DNA from: Westiellopsis prolifica IICB1
GTDB lineage: Bacteria; Cyanobacteriota; Cyanobacteriia; Cyanobacteriales; Nostocaceae
NCBI RefSeq assembly: GCF_004323185.1
Contig: NZ_NAPS01000001.1
Span: forward strand, 2,664,828-2,700,977
Length of the DNA stretch: 36,150 nt
Direction of reading: 5' to 3'
Numbering within the stretch: the stretch's first letter is position 1; every line of letters begins with the position of its first letter. Both the position numbers and the translations under genes were made by a program. The notes below the pieces were generated by a model. That model did not search any database, was not told the origin of the DNA, and worked only from the letters and a program-made list of their open reading frames with translations. Shown here piece by piece: positions 14,590 through 24,137 of this stretch.

Positions 14590-17046
14590 ATGAAAAAGCC
14601 GAATCACTATTTTTGCATAGCTAGTTTAGTTTCCCTATGCTTTCTGGTTAAAACCGATTTGATTCAGGCACAAGTTTCCTCAGATGGGACTTTATCAACC
14701 CAGGTTACAACCACTAATAACCGAGATTTTAATATTACTAACGGCAACAAGATTGGCAGCAACCTTTTTCATAGCTTTAAAGAATTTTCTGTACCAACAG
14801 GTGGTTCAGCTGCTTTCGCCAATGACTTAGATGTTAGAAACATCATTAACCGCGTGACGGGAGGCTCAATCTCAAACATCGACGGATTGATTAAAACCAA
14901 CGGTTCTGCCAACCTCTTTTTAATTAATCCTAGTGGTATTATCTTTGGCCCCAATGCCTCACTAAACATCAATGGCTCTTTTGTTGCCAGTACAGCCCAT
15001 AGTATCAACTTTGCCGATGGCACTCAATTCAGTGCCACTAATCCCCAATCAACACCATTACTAACTGTCAGCCTCCCCATCGGTTTGCAATATGGGCAAA
15101 CTGCTCAACCAATCCAAATAGAAGGGTCGAATTTACAAGTTCTTCCTGGTCAAACTTTAGGGATGCTGGGTGGTGATGTATCAGTCAAAGGCGGCACACT
15201 AACAGCACCCGCCGGACGAATTGATATAGGAAGTGTCGCCCCGAACAGTTTTGTTAGTCTAACTCCCGTTATTGAGGGTTGGGCTTTGGGATACAATGGC
15301 GTGCAAAATTTCCAAGATATACAAATATCCCAAGCGTCTAATATTTTTACAACTGGTGAAGGTAATGGAGCGATACAGTTGCATGGTAGAAATATTGCAA
15401 TTACTGATGCATCACAGATTGGAGGAACTACTATAGGAAATAAACCAGGTCAACCTCTAACAATCACAGCTTCTGAATCTGTAGAAGTAAGTGGTTTCAA
15501 CCAGGATTCTCCCAGCCAATTAGGTACTTTCACTAGGGCAACTGGAGCCGCAAGTGACATTACAATTGCAACAAAGCGATTGATTGTCCGTGATGGTGGA
15601 TTAATAGAAACGTCTACTTTTACCTCTGGCTCAGGAGGGAATTTAACTGTAGATGCTTCTGAATTTGTGCAGGTAATAGGAGGTAGTGGAAGTTTCTCTA
15701 GTTTAAGTGTTCGGACTCTTAGCACCGAAAAAAATGCTGGAAATGCGGGAACAGTAAAGATTTCCACCAAAAATTTAATTCTCCGTGATGGTGGACAAAT
15801 ATCAACTTCTACCCTTGGTGCTGGCAATGGGGGAACTTTGATAGTAGATGCCTCTGAATCAGTAGAAGCCAGTGGTTTAATAGTGATACCTCGTACCAGA
15901 TTTGATGCGAATGGGCAAATAGTGACAGATACTATTAATTTCCCTAGTGGCTTGCTTGCTGAGACTAGAAATTCGCGACCATTTCTCACACCACCCACAG
16001 GCAAAGGAGGGGACTTAATCATCAACACTCAGCGCTTAGTCGTCAAAGACGGCGCTAGCATCTCAGTTGCTGCTCTTGACGGTAGTCGAGGACAGGCAGG
16101 AAGATTAGATATTAATGCCTCGAAATCTGTAACAGTGACTGGTTCTGCCATTGGTGCAAATGGACAAGTTGTTCCTAGTATCCTACTAGCTAGAAGTGAA
16201 GGGCCTGGTAGTGCGGGCGATTTGAGAATTAACACAGGGAAGTTGACTGTCCAGAATGGAGCAGAAATTAATGCCAACAGTCTCGGCTCAGGTAGGGGAG
16301 GCAACCTTAATATTACAGTTGAAGACCTACTGCTGGACAACCAAGGCAAACTCACTGCTACAACTACGGGCGGACAAGGAAATATTAACCTAGATTCTGG
16401 AACTTTAATCTTACGTCGTGGCAGTGCCATCAGCACCAACGCCACAGGAAGCAATGTTACTGGTGGCAATATCAATATTGATACAGATAGTCTAGTTGCA
16501 ATCCCCCAAGAAAATAGTGATATTACTACCAATTCTCAAGACTTTAAAGGCGGTAATATCACTATTAATACTCAAGCTGTTTTTGGTACGCAGTTTCGTC
16601 CACAACTCACATCTTTAAGTGATATCACTGCCACTGGGGCAAATTCTCAGTTAAATGGCAATGTCCAAATCAATATCGAAAGTGTTGATCCCAGTTCTGG
16701 CTTAGTGGAACTACCAAAGATTCCCATTGACGCCACAAAACAAATTGCCCAATCTTGTCCCATAGACACAGAAAATAGGTTTGTCGTCACTGAACGTGGT
16801 GGTTTGCCATTTTTACCAAACGAATTATTCCGCACTCAAAATACTGTACAAGTGCCTTGGGTGCATCTTGATAATCGGCAAATTGCAACAGGAGGCGAGT
16901 CAATAACCAAGTCTTCTACGCCAAATCACATAGTCGAGGCTACAGGTTGGATAGTCGATAAATCTGGGGAAGTGGTGTTGGTAGCAGCAAATACCACGCC
17001 TGTGAGTCCTTTGCCAAATCCCCCATCTTGTCCAACTAACATGTAG
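14590..17046 (+). CDS. Filamentous haemagglutinin N-terminal domain (TpsA-like) exoprotein
   Basis: 818 residues from ATG 14590 (an in-frame TTG lies one codon earlier). A signal peptide (about 1-28, ending IQA) is followed by a TPS secretion domain (about 30-250). This domain has the family sequences NLFHSFKEFSV, INRVTGG and INPSGIIFG, the last matching the NPNGI-type motif recognised by TpsB transporters. The remainder is a repetitive beta-helix with recurring RDGG/VKDG, GxGGNL and VDASESVEV motifs. Two Cys near residue 720 and another near the C-terminus frame the end. No TpsB is in the window, so export needs a partner elsewhere. The stop TAG lies inside a TGTAGAGACG hairpin arm. The CHAT gene follows in the same direction after 391 bp, a pairing I recall as recurrent in cyanobacteria. 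Confidence 0.87.
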   Translation: MKKPNHYFCIASLVSLCFLVKTDLIQAQVSSDGTLSTQVTTTNNRDFNITNGNKIGSNLFHSFKEFSVPTGGSAAFANDLDVRNIINRVTGGSISNIDGLIKTNGSANLFLINPSGIIFGPNASLNINGSFVASTAHSINFADGTQFSATNPQSTPLLTVSLPIGLQYGQTAQPIQIEGSNLQVLPGQTLGMLGGDVSVKGGTLTAPAGRIDIGSVAPNSFVSLTPVIEGWALGYNGVQNFQDIQISQASNIFTTGEGNGAIQLHGRNIAITDASQIGGTTIGNKPGQPLTITASESVEVSGFNQDSPSQLGTFTRATGAASDITIATKRLIVRDGGLIETSTFTSGSGGNLTVDASEFVQVIGGSGSFSSLSVRTLSTEKNAGNAGTVKISTKNLILRDGGQISTSTLGAGNGGTLIVDASESVEASGLIVIPRTRFDANGQIVTDTINFPSGLLAETRNSRPFLTPPTGKGGDLIINTQRLVVKDGASISVAALDGSRGQAGRLDINASKSVTVTGSAIGANGQVVPSILLARSEGPGSAGDLRINTGKLTVQNGAEINANSLGSGRGGNLNITVEDLLLDNQGKLTATTTGGQGNINLDSGTLILRRGSAISTNATGSNVTGGNINIDTDSLVAIPQENSDITTNSQDFKGGNITINTQAVFGTQFRPQLTSLSDITATGANSQLNGNVQINIESVDPSSGLVELPKIPIDATKQIAQSCPIDTENRFVVTERGGLPFLPNELFRTQNTVQVPWVHLDNRQIATGGESITKSSTPNHIVEATGWIVDKSGEVVLVAANTTPVSPLPNPPSCPTNM

Positions 17047-17076
17047 AGACGCCAAAACCGCCCCTCCCCGCCAGCC

Positions 17077-17363
17077 TACCGTGTACACACAAATCCTCTG
17101 ATCCCCCTAAATCCCCGCGCTGGCGCGCCGCTACGCTAGAAAAAAGGGGGACTTTGATTCTAGTTCCCCCCTTTTCAAGGGGGGTTAGGGGGCAATACGG
17201 TTCGGATAAGACAAATCGATTGGTATCTAAACCCTGTAGAGACGTGCCATGGCACGTCTCTACATGCCCAAATCATGACGAAAAATTCTTAACCGAACCG
17301 TATTGGGTTAGGGGGGATCAAAACGCCACTAGGCAACTTTATAAGACTTGTGTGTACACCGTA
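17077..17363. repeat. Nested repeat block: CTAC(C/G)GTGTACACACAA element carrying a MITE
   Basis: Outer ends CTACCGTGTACACACAA (from 17077) and the inverted TTGTGTGTACACCGTAG (to 17364) match those of 12487-12651. Inside is a GATCCCCCTAAATCCCC to GGGGTTAGGGGGATC type inverted repeat, split by the MITE at 17193-17305. Without the MITE and one target copy the element would be about 164 bp, against 165 bp for the other copy. This block fills most of the 391-bp spacer between the exoprotein and CHAT genes. Confidence 0.7.
17193..17305. mobile_element. MITE, CAATACGGTT family, copy 2 (113 bp)
   Basis: The ends CAATACGGTTCGGATAAG and CTTAACCGAACCGTATTG are nearly identical to copy 1. The centre is the perfect palindrome 17235-17264 (TGTAGAGACG, GTGCCATGGCAC core, CGTCTCTACA). 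It is flanked by a perfect 10-bp duplication GGTTAGGGGG (17183-17192 and 17306-17315). It interrupts an older repeat, so it is the younger insertion. Confidence 0.93.
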
Positions 17364-17372
17364 GCCCCGCCA

Positions 17373-17439
17373 GCGCTTAGGGGTTGGGGGTGGGGTGCAA
17401 TGACTGTGGGAAGTATAACTAATTATCCGAACTTGATAT
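17373..17439. repeat. Half copy of the ATATCAAGTTCG element overlapping the CHAT start
   Basis: GCGCTTAGGGG to CCGAACTTGATAT closely matches the inverted left arm of the 13367-13518 element, while the other arm is absent. The terminal AT of the repeat supplies the first two bases of the CHAT gene ATG (17438-17440), so the repeat end forms the 5' leader of that gene. Confidence 0.85.
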
Positions 17440-20158
17440 GAATAGACATGATCTTTACATTCGCAGGTGGTTGAAAAGATGCTTTTTTGCTTTGATGACT
17501 GCACTTTTGGTGATTTTTGAGTTTAATTTCAACCCCGGTATCCAATTTGCTCTTCCTTTGGCTCAAGCAAAGAGTAATTCTCATCAGTCAAATGCTCAAT
17601 CTTTAGTTGCACAAGCTCAAAAACTTTATGAGGCTGGAAATTACACTCTAGCAGTCAAGATTTTACAACAGGCGATAGAAGCTTTCCAAACTAGTGGAGA
17701 TCAGCTAGGGCAAGCTATGGGGTTGAGCAATCTTGCTTTAGTCGTGAAGCAACTCGGACAAATACAAAATTCGCATAGTTATATATTAAAAAGTTTAGAA
17801 ATCCTTAAAAATAATCGGAATCCACAACTGTTAGCCCAAACCTTAGAAATTCAGGGAAATCTGCTCTTGGAATTAGGTAAAACCCAAGAAGCTTTGGATA
17901 GTTGGCAACAAGCAGCTAAAATTTACACGCACTTGGGTGATGAAGTTGGTAAAGTTCGGAGTTTAATTAATCTTGCTCAAGCTGAACAAACTTTGGGGCT
18001 TTACCTTCAAGCACAAAAAAATTTACAGGAACTGGTTAAATCTGTGGAGAAACAACCAGATTCTGAAATGAAAATAACTCTCCTCCGCAGCCTTGGCAAT
18101 GTTCTGCAATTAGTCGGTGAGTTACATGATTCGGAAACATATTTGCACAAAAGTCATAATTTAGCTCAAAAATTGCAATCCCCTGAACAATTAGCAGAAA
18201 CATTGCTCAGTTTAGGTAACATTCAACGTGGTTTCGGTGATAGTACGAACAATCAACTAAATGCAATTAATGGAGAACGACCCACACCTTTACGCTACGT
18301 CACCTCTACTCCCAATCGTCAAATTTCTCATGAGGCTTCTAAATGTTATCAACAAGCTATCCAATTTTATGAGCAGGCGGCTACTAAATCTAACTCACCA
18401 GTTGTGCAACTGCAAGCAAAACTTAATCAATTAAGTGTATTGCTAGAAACGCACAATTGGTCACAAGCACGACAATTATATATTGATATCAAACCTCGAT
18501 TAAACCAAATTCCGATTAACCAAACAGCAATTTTTGCTCGAATTAACTTCGCTGTGAGTTTAGTACATTTAAAACAAGCTACCAACGTCGATATACCTGG
18601 ATGGAAAGAAATTGCTCAAGATTTAGCAACTGCAATTCAACAAGCTAGAAGTATTGGTGATCAACGTTCAGAAGCTTACGCTTTGGGTGTGTTGGGGGGA
18701 GTGTATCTAGAAACAAAAGATTTTGACAATGCTCAAAAGCTGACTGAGGAGGGATTAAAAATAGCTCTGAGTATGCGAATGGGGGATATTGCTTATTTAT
18801 GGCAATGGCAACTAGGATACATATTTAAAATCACAGGTAAGATTCCAAGGGCGATCGCATCCTACAACCAAGCATATGATACCCTCAGATCTCTTCGCAA
18901 TGATTTAGTTGCCCTCAACCCAGATGTACAGTTTTCTTTTCGAGAGAATGTCGAACCTGTTTATCGCCAATTTGTAGATTTACTTTTGCAACCCCAAGGT
19001 CAGAGTCAAGAAGTTAGTAAAGAAAATTTAAAACAAGCTCGTACTGTCATTGAAGCTTTACAGTTCACAGAACTAGAAAACTTTTTTCGCCAAGCGTGTT
19101 TGGAAGCTAAAACCGAAAATATTGATGAAGTGGTTGATAAAACAGATTCTCAAACCGCAGTCATTTATCCAATTATTTTAAAAGACCGTCTCGAAATTAT
19201 TCTCAAGCTACCAACAAATGACCTTGAACACTACACAATTACTCAACAGACGGATGAAATTGAAAAAAATCTAGAAGAGCTACAGCGATTACTCACAGAA
19301 CCCAACGCCATTAATAAAATAAAAGAATTGTCAGGATTAGTATATAGCTGGTTGATTAAACCACGAGAAAATAAATTGCTAGAAATGAATATCAAAACAT
19401 TGGTATTCGTCTTAGATGGTTCTTTGCGAAATATTCCCATGGCTGTTCTTTATGATAGCAAAGAGAAAAAATTCTTAATCGAAAAATATGCTGTTGCTCT
19501 GGCTCCAGGCTTGCAATTAGTTGACCCCAAGCCTTTACAAAGAAGAAAAATTTATGCTTTGACTGCTGGAGTAAGTCAAAAACGTGAATGTGGTGATCGA
19601 TCTTTTGCTCCTCTCATAAATGTCAAAGACGAATTGGAGAAAATTCAGTCAGTAATACCTAAACATAAACGACTTCTCAATAAAAATTTTACAGAAGATA
19701 ATGTACGCTATCAAATCAAAGAAGCCTCATATAATGTTGTTCACATTGCAACTCACGGTGAGTTTAGTTCTAATGCCGAAAAAACTTTTATTTTGACTTG
19801 GAATAAGCTTTTAAAAGTCAAGAATTTTGACCAATTATTGCGTTTAGGCAACTCTAATAAATCTCGTGCGATTGAATTACTTGTGCTGAGTGCTTGTCAA
19901 ACTGCTATGGGAGACAAGCGAGCTACCTTAGGACTTGCTGGGATTGCAGTCCGAGCAGGCGCACGCAGCACACTAGCAACTTTGTGGTCTGTTGATGATA
20001 AGTCTACAGCTGACCTCATGATTAAATTTTATAAAGAGTTAGAAGATCCGAAAATTACCAAAGCTGAAGCTCTCCAACGCGCTCAATTGGATTTGTTAAA
20101 AAAAGATCCAATTCCCCGTTTGTGGGCGCCCTATGTTTTAGTGGGGAATTGGTTGTAG
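17438..20158 (+). CDS. CHAT-domain (caspase-fold) peptidase with TPR repeats, exported
   Basis: 906 residues. An N-terminal basic stretch and hydrophobic helix (about 16-45, ending PLAQA) look like a signal peptide, placing the protein outside the cytoplasm. Residues 55-480 are tetratricopeptide-like helical repeats (e.g. LYEAGNYTLAVKILQQAIEA). The C-terminal 300 residues are a CHAT domain, with catalytic His773 in HIATHGEFSS and Cys820 in LSACQTAMG, plus the typical GLAGIAVRAGARSTLATLW and WAPYVLVG segments, so activity is expected. It is preceded by the TpsA-like gene on the same strand. Processing of that exoprotein or other surface proteins is an attractive but unproven role. The start codon is partly supplied by a repeat and no good ribosome site is visible. 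The only alternative starts are non-ATG. Confidence 0.88.
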   Translation: MNRHDLYIRRWLKRCFFALMTALLVIFEFNFNPGIQFALPLAQAKSNSHQSNAQSLVAQAQKLYEAGNYTLAVKILQQAIEAFQTSGDQLGQAMGLSNLALVVKQLGQIQNSHSYILKSLEILKNNRNPQLLAQTLEIQGNLLLELGKTQEALDSWQQAAKIYTHLGDEVGKVRSLINLAQAEQTLGLYLQAQKNLQELVKSVEKQPDSEMKITLLRSLGNVLQLVGELHDSETYLHKSHNLAQKLQSPEQLAETLLSLGNIQRGFGDSTNNQLNAINGERPTPLRYVTSTPNRQISHEASKCYQQAIQFYEQAATKSNSPVVQLQAKLNQLSVLLETHNWSQARQLYIDIKPRLNQIPINQTAIFARINFAVSLVHLKQATNVDIPGWKEIAQDLATAIQQARSIGDQRSEAYALGVLGGVYLETKDFDNAQKLTEEGLKIALSMRMGDIAYLWQWQLGYIFKITGKIPRAIASYNQAYDTLRSLRNDLVALNPDVQFSFRENVEPVYRQFVDLLLQPQGQSQEVSKENLKQARTVIEALQFTELENFFRQACLEAKTENIDEVVDKTDSQTAVIYPIILKDRLEIILKLPTNDLEHYTITQQTDEIEKNLEELQRLLTEPNAINKIKELSGLVYSWLIKPRENKLLEMNIKTLVFVLDGSLRNIPMAVLYDSKEKKFLIEKYAVALAPGLQLVDPKPLQRRKIYALTAGVSQKRECGDRSFAPLINVKDELEKIQSVIPKHKRLLNKNFTEDNVRYQIKEASYNVVHIATHGEFSSNAEKTFILTWNKLLKVKNFDQLLRLGNSNKSRAIELLVLSACQTAMGDKRATLGLAGIAVRAGARSTLATLWSVDDKSTADLMIKFYKELEDPKITKAEALQRAQLDLLKKDPIPRLWAPYVLVGNWL

Positions 20159-20299
20159 GAGTATATAAAATAGAAAAAAGCTTTTTGATATTGTTCAACT
20201 ATCGAAAGGTATAAATTAGTATCAATTTTTGCAGAATCGGTTCAGCAACAATTAGTATTCAAGAGAAACTACCGCATCTATACGCTTGTGACATTTTTT

Positions 20300-22411
20300 A
20301 TGACTTCCCAGATTCGCTATTTGATGTGTCCGCCTGACCACTACGATGTGGACTATGTAATTAATCCCTGGATGGAGGGGAATATTCATAAGTCATCGCG
20401 CGATCGCGCTGTGCAGCAGTGGCATCAACTTTATCACATCCTCAAAGAACACGCGATTGTAAATTTAGTGCCACCCCAGCAGGGCTGGCCGGATATGGTG
20501 TTCACGGCTAATGCTGGTCTGGTTTTAGGAGAGACAGTAGTTTTAAGTCGTTTTTTACATAAAGAACGTCAAGGAGAAGAACCGTATTTTAAGCAATGGT
20601 TTGAGGAAAACGGCTACAAAGTCTATGAATTACCTAAAGATTTGCCGTTTGAGGGAGCGGGTGACGCACTCTTGGATCGGGAAGGACGCTGGTTATGGGC
20701 GGGATACGGCTTCCGTTCAGAGTTAGATTCTCATCCCTATCTGGCAAAATGGCTTGATATTGAGGTGTTATCCCTGCGGTTGATAGACGATCGCTTCTAT
20801 CATTTGGATACTTGTTTTTGTCCATTAACAGATGGTTATTTGCTCTACTATCCTGCGGCTTTTGATTCCTACTCCAATCGTGTAATTGAAATGCGAGTAG
20901 CGCCAGAAAAGCGGATAGCGATCGCTGAGGCTGATGCGGTAAACTTCGCCTGCAATGCGGTGAATGTGGATCGCATCGTGATCATGAACAAAGCTAGCGA
21001 TTCCCTGAAGGAATGTCTGGTAAATGTGGGTTTCCAAATTATTGAAACACCACTGACAGAATTTCTCAAAGCCGGAGGTGCAGCCAAATGTTTGACTCTG
21101 CGAGCAACAGAACCAATCAGAGAAGAACTTCATGCTAATGTGTCGGTAGAAAGCCGCATCCTCCGCATGGAAGGACACTTGCTTGATGCTGGTTTGATAA
21201 ACCGCGCTTTGGATTTGATTGTAGATAACGGTGGTAGCTTCCAGGTTCTCAACTTTAATTTGGGAGAACAACGACAAAGTACCTCAGCCGCAGAGGTAAA
21301 AGTATCGGCTCCCTCTCATGAGGTGATGGAAGAAATCATCTCGCAACTTATTGATTTGGGTGCGGTTGACTTGCCGCAAGATGAGCGAGATGTCAAGCTA
21401 GAACCAGTGATTATGTCTGGTGTTGCTCCCGATGATTTTTATGTCAGCACGATTTATCCCACCGAGATCCGGATTAATGGTGAGTGGGTAACGGTGCAGA
21501 ATCAACGCATGGATGGAGCGATCGCCATTTCCCAAACTCCCCAAGGTCTGATAGCGCGGTGTAAAATATTACGTGATTTAGAAGTAGGCGAACAGGTGGT
21601 TGTGGATGTCCAAGGTATCCGCACCATTCGCAAAACCGAATCGCGGGAAAAACGCAATTCTGAAGAATTCAGCTTTATGTCCGCAGGAGTTTCCAGCGAG
21701 CGGCGCGTAGAACTAGTCGTTGAGCAGGTGGCTTGGGAATTACGTAAAATACGCGACACTGGTGGTAAAGTTATTGTCACTGCTGGCCCAGTAGTAATTC
21801 ACACTGGTGGTGGTGAACATTTATCACGACTGATTCGCGAAGGATACGTACAAGCACTGTTGGGAGGAAATGCGATCGCAGTTCACGACATCGAACAATC
21901 AATCATGGGTACTTCCCTCGGTGTCGATATGAAGCGGGGTGTAGCAGTACGCGGTGGACACCGTCACCACCTGAAGATCATCAACACCATCCGGCGTTAC
22001 GGTAGCATTGCCAAAGCTGTAGAAGCTGGGGTAATTAAAAACGGTGTCATGTATGAATGTGTAAAAAATCACGTACCTTTTTGTTTAGCTGGTTCAATTC
22101 GGGATGATGGTCCCTTACCTGATACCCAGATGGATTTAATCAAGGCGCAAGAAAAATACGCCGAACTACTCAAAGGTGCGGAGATGATTTTGATGTTGTC
22201 ATCAATGCTGCATTCTATTGGTGTAGGTAATATGACGCCTGCGGGTGTGAAAATGGTTTGTGTAGATATCAACCCAGCAGTTGTCACCAAGTTAAGCGAC
22301 AGGGGTTCGATTGAATCACTGGGTGTAGTAACAGATGTGGGATTATTCCTGAGTTTGTTGACCCAGCAGTTAGATAAGTTGACAAGTCCCTATACTGCGA
22401 AGATGGGGTAG
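20300..22411 (+). CDS. agrE: Bifunctional arginine dihydrolase / ornithine cyclodeaminase-type enzyme AgrE (ArgZ)
   Basis: 703 residues from ATG 20300, preferred over an upstream in-frame GTG at 20288. This start gives Asn71, His168 and Cys264 (GGAAKCLTLR), the active-site numbering known for AgrE/ArgZ, and the family length. Residues 1-270 are the guanidine-modifying-fold arginine dihydrolase, which converts arginine to ornithine, CO2 and two NH3. Residues 280-700 are the LOR/SDH (TIGR00300) part that converts ornithine to proline with NH3 release. The enzyme starts arginine and cyanophycin breakdown, which recycles stored nitrogen between heterocysts and vegetative cells in relatives. It is monocistronic, and the 140-bp leader shows no clear NtcA site by eye. 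Confidence 0.95.
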   Translation: MTSQIRYLMCPPDHYDVDYVINPWMEGNIHKSSRDRAVQQWHQLYHILKEHAIVNLVPPQQGWPDMVFTANAGLVLGETVVLSRFLHKERQGEEPYFKQWFEENGYKVYELPKDLPFEGAGDALLDREGRWLWAGYGFRSELDSHPYLAKWLDIEVLSLRLIDDRFYHLDTCFCPLTDGYLLYYPAAFDSYSNRVIEMRVAPEKRIAIAEADAVNFACNAVNVDRIVIMNKASDSLKECLVNVGFQIIETPLTEFLKAGGAAKCLTLRATEPIREELHANVSVESRILRMEGHLLDAGLINRALDLIVDNGGSFQVLNFNLGEQRQSTSAAEVKVSAPSHEVMEEIISQLIDLGAVDLPQDERDVKLEPVIMSGVAPDDFYVSTIYPTEIRINGEWVTVQNQRMDGAIAISQTPQGLIARCKILRDLEVGEQVVVDVQGIRTIRKTESREKRNSEEFSFMSAGVSSERRVELVVEQVAWELRKIRDTGGKVIVTAGPVVIHTGGGEHLSRLIREGYVQALLGGNAIAVHDIEQSIMGTSLGVDMKRGVAVRGGHRHHLKIINTIRRYGSIAKAVEAGVIKNGVMYECVKNHVPFCLAGSIRDDGPLPDTQMDLIKAQEKYAELLKGAEMILMLSSMLHSIGVGNMTPAGVKMVCVDINPAVVTKLSDRGSIESLGVVTDVGLFLSLLTQQLDKLTSPYTAKMG

Positions 22412-22503
22412 GAAAAGAGGGGAAAGGAGAAAACTTAAGGGTTTATTACCTTTTCCCTGTTATCTTTCTCCTATTTTGGTAAATTATTAATTATCAATTA
22501 GTT

Positions 22504-23079
22504 ATGTCAGTCCCATTAACCTACCTAACTGTTGAAGAATATCTCAAAGCCGAGGAATCTAGCGAAATTCGCCATGAATATATCGCTGGTCAAGTCTTCG
22601 CTATGTCTGGCAGTAGCAAAGAACACAATTTGATTGCTGGTAACATTCATGCACGCTTACGTTCTCATTTACGTGGTAGTTCCTGTAGTGTTTTCATTTC
22701 AGATATGAAAGTCAGGATACAAAGTACCAATAAAACGAAACCGGCTGACTTATTTTACTATCCTGATATCGTAGTTACCTGTAACCCGCAAGACCAAGAC
22801 CGTTTTTTTGTAAATTATCCCTGTCTAATTATAGAAGTGCTATCACCAAGTACAGAAGCTATAGACAAACGCGAAAAACGCATTAACTACCAAGCCTTAG
22901 ACAGTTTACAAGAATATGTGCTAGTTTCTCAAGACCAAATACAAGTAGAAATTTATCGCAAAGATGCTCAAGGAAATTGGTCAGTACAAACTTTAGATAA
23001 AGGTGATGACCTACAATTAAAATCTGTAGGTTTAACTCTAACAATGACAGAAATTTACGAAGACGTAATCACTGTTTAA
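22504..23079 (+). CDS. Uma2-family putative nuclease (DUF820)
   Basis: 191 residues. It begins with the family start LTYLTVEEYLKAEE and has HEYIAGQVFAMSG. The PD-(D/E)XK-like catalytic elements follow: Asp in YYPDIVV, Glu in LIIEVLSPST and Lys in DKREKRINYQ. The C-terminal half ends in a short beta stretch. Such genes are greatly amplified in filamentous cyanobacteria and their role is unsettled. The predicted restriction-like nuclease fold suggests DNA cleavage. It is a single gene 92 bp after agrE, with no paralogue in this window. The 23080-23364 spacer downstream shows only a HIP1 octamer and no gene I can support. Confidence 0.9.
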   Translation: MSVPLTYLTVEEYLKAEESSEIRHEYIAGQVFAMSGSSKEHNLIAGNIHARLRSHLRGSSCSVFISDMKVRIQSTNKTKPADLFYYPDIVVTCNPQDQDRFFVNYPCLIIEVLSPSTEAIDKREKRINYQALDSLQEYVLVSQDQIQVEIYRKDAQGNWSVQTLDKGDDLQLKSVGLTLTMTEIYEDVITV

Positions 23080-23364
23080 GGTGGAATAAATCAGTTTCAA
23101 AGAAAGGGTGGAGACAACTTTTTAATTCATCATGTAATTGTCCATTGGAGGAAACTTGACCCATCATAAGTATTCCTGCGATCGCAAAATGCTGTATTTT
23201 TGAAGCATGGGTATTTCAGCATCACAAATCAAAGTACAAGATATCTGACCTGAATCCTTACTAAAATTCATCAGTTTTTTGGGTTTGTTAAGTTTTATCA
23301 TAGTAACGAAGCAAATAGACGCACTCGCCGCTTCAAGGTAAAGTAGGACACAAAGGGAAAACAG

Positions 23365-23868
23365 ATGCAAGGAGTTGTTTTTGCTAGAAAATTAAGGATT
23401 AATTGGGTAAGTTTTGTTGCTGATTTTCTGTTAGCAGGAATGGTGGTAGGGCCGCTTGTTGCTCCTTTTTTGGCTGCTTCTGGGTTGTTTATTTTACCTG
23501 GAATTGCGGAAATTATTTATTTTATGGGTCGTCATGTCTGTCCCCAACCAGAAATGGGAGTGAGTTTGGCGTCACCGTTTCTCATGGCTGTATGTATGCG
23601 TTGTTACGGAACAGTTACTGGTTTGCTGTTGACTCGGTTGTTGTGTGGGGTAACTGGTGGTAGAGGTTTTTACTGGCTGCATCAATATGGTTGGAGTGGT
23701 GCAGCACTTACAAGTGTGTTGATGATGGCTTATCCGTTGGAGTTAGGCGCAGAGGTGTTAGGGTGGTGGAGTTTTAATAATTATGTTGTAACTTTGTTTG
23801 GGTTGGTGACGGGTTTGGCGTGGGGATTGTTTACTATGCCGATATTACATTTAAAAGGTAGCAGGTAA
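23365..23868 (+). CDS. DUF2085 integral membrane protein
   Basis: 167 residues with four or five hydrophobic helices (about 12-50, 70-92, 105-125, 138-160). The family signature is visible: GRHVCPQPEMG followed by CMRCYGTVTG, with conserved Cys residues facing each other across a loop. The function of the family is unknown. A good ribosome site (AAAGGGAAAACAG) precedes the ATG. Codon use and GC content look like the neighbours. It stands alone, followed by a GGGGATCGGGG/GGGGAACGGGG heptad-like tract and then the oppositely transcribed tRNA. Confidence 0.82.
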   Translation: MQGVVFARKLRINWVSFVADFLLAGMVVGPLVAPFLAASGLFILPGIAEIIYFMGRHVCPQPEMGVSLASPFLMAVCMRCYGTVTGLLLTRLLCGVTGGRGFYWLHQYGWSGAALTSVLMMAYPLELGAEVLGWWSFNNYVVTLFGLVTGLAWGLFTMPILHLKGSR

Positions 23869-24005
23869 TAGGGATCGGGGAAAGGGGAACGGGGAACGGG
23901 TAAAGAAACTGTAACTAAATAATTAGTCTAGTTATGGGTAGCTTTGGGTAAGTTTCATGTAACGGAATACGCAGTCTTGCTATCAATACACCAAAAAACA
24001 AAAAA

Positions 24006-24078
24006 CGAGCGTGGAGGGATTCGAACCCCCGACCTACAGAACCGGAATCTGACGCTCTATCCACTGAGCTACACGCCC
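24006..24078 (-). tRNA. tRNA-Arg (anticodon CCG)
   Basis: On the minus strand the acceptor stem GGGCGTG/CACGCTC closes with one G-T pair. A D-arm (GTAGCTCAGTGGATAGAGC), an anticodon arm CAGA-TTCCGGT-TCTG with anticodon CCG, a variable loop and a T-arm (GGGGGTTCGAATCCC) all fold. The discriminator is G73. CCA is not encoded and a T-rich stretch follows. It decodes CGG. Confidence 0.97.
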
Positions 24079-24137
24079 TTGTAATGCTTAATTACGCATA
24101 TACAATAGACAAATACTAGCATAAAAAGGCTAAGTTG

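Noticed and set aside
15450-16532. Long minus-strand ORFs inside the haemagglutinin-type gene
   Set aside because: They are antisense shadows of a low-complexity beta-helix gene, with no start signals or family.
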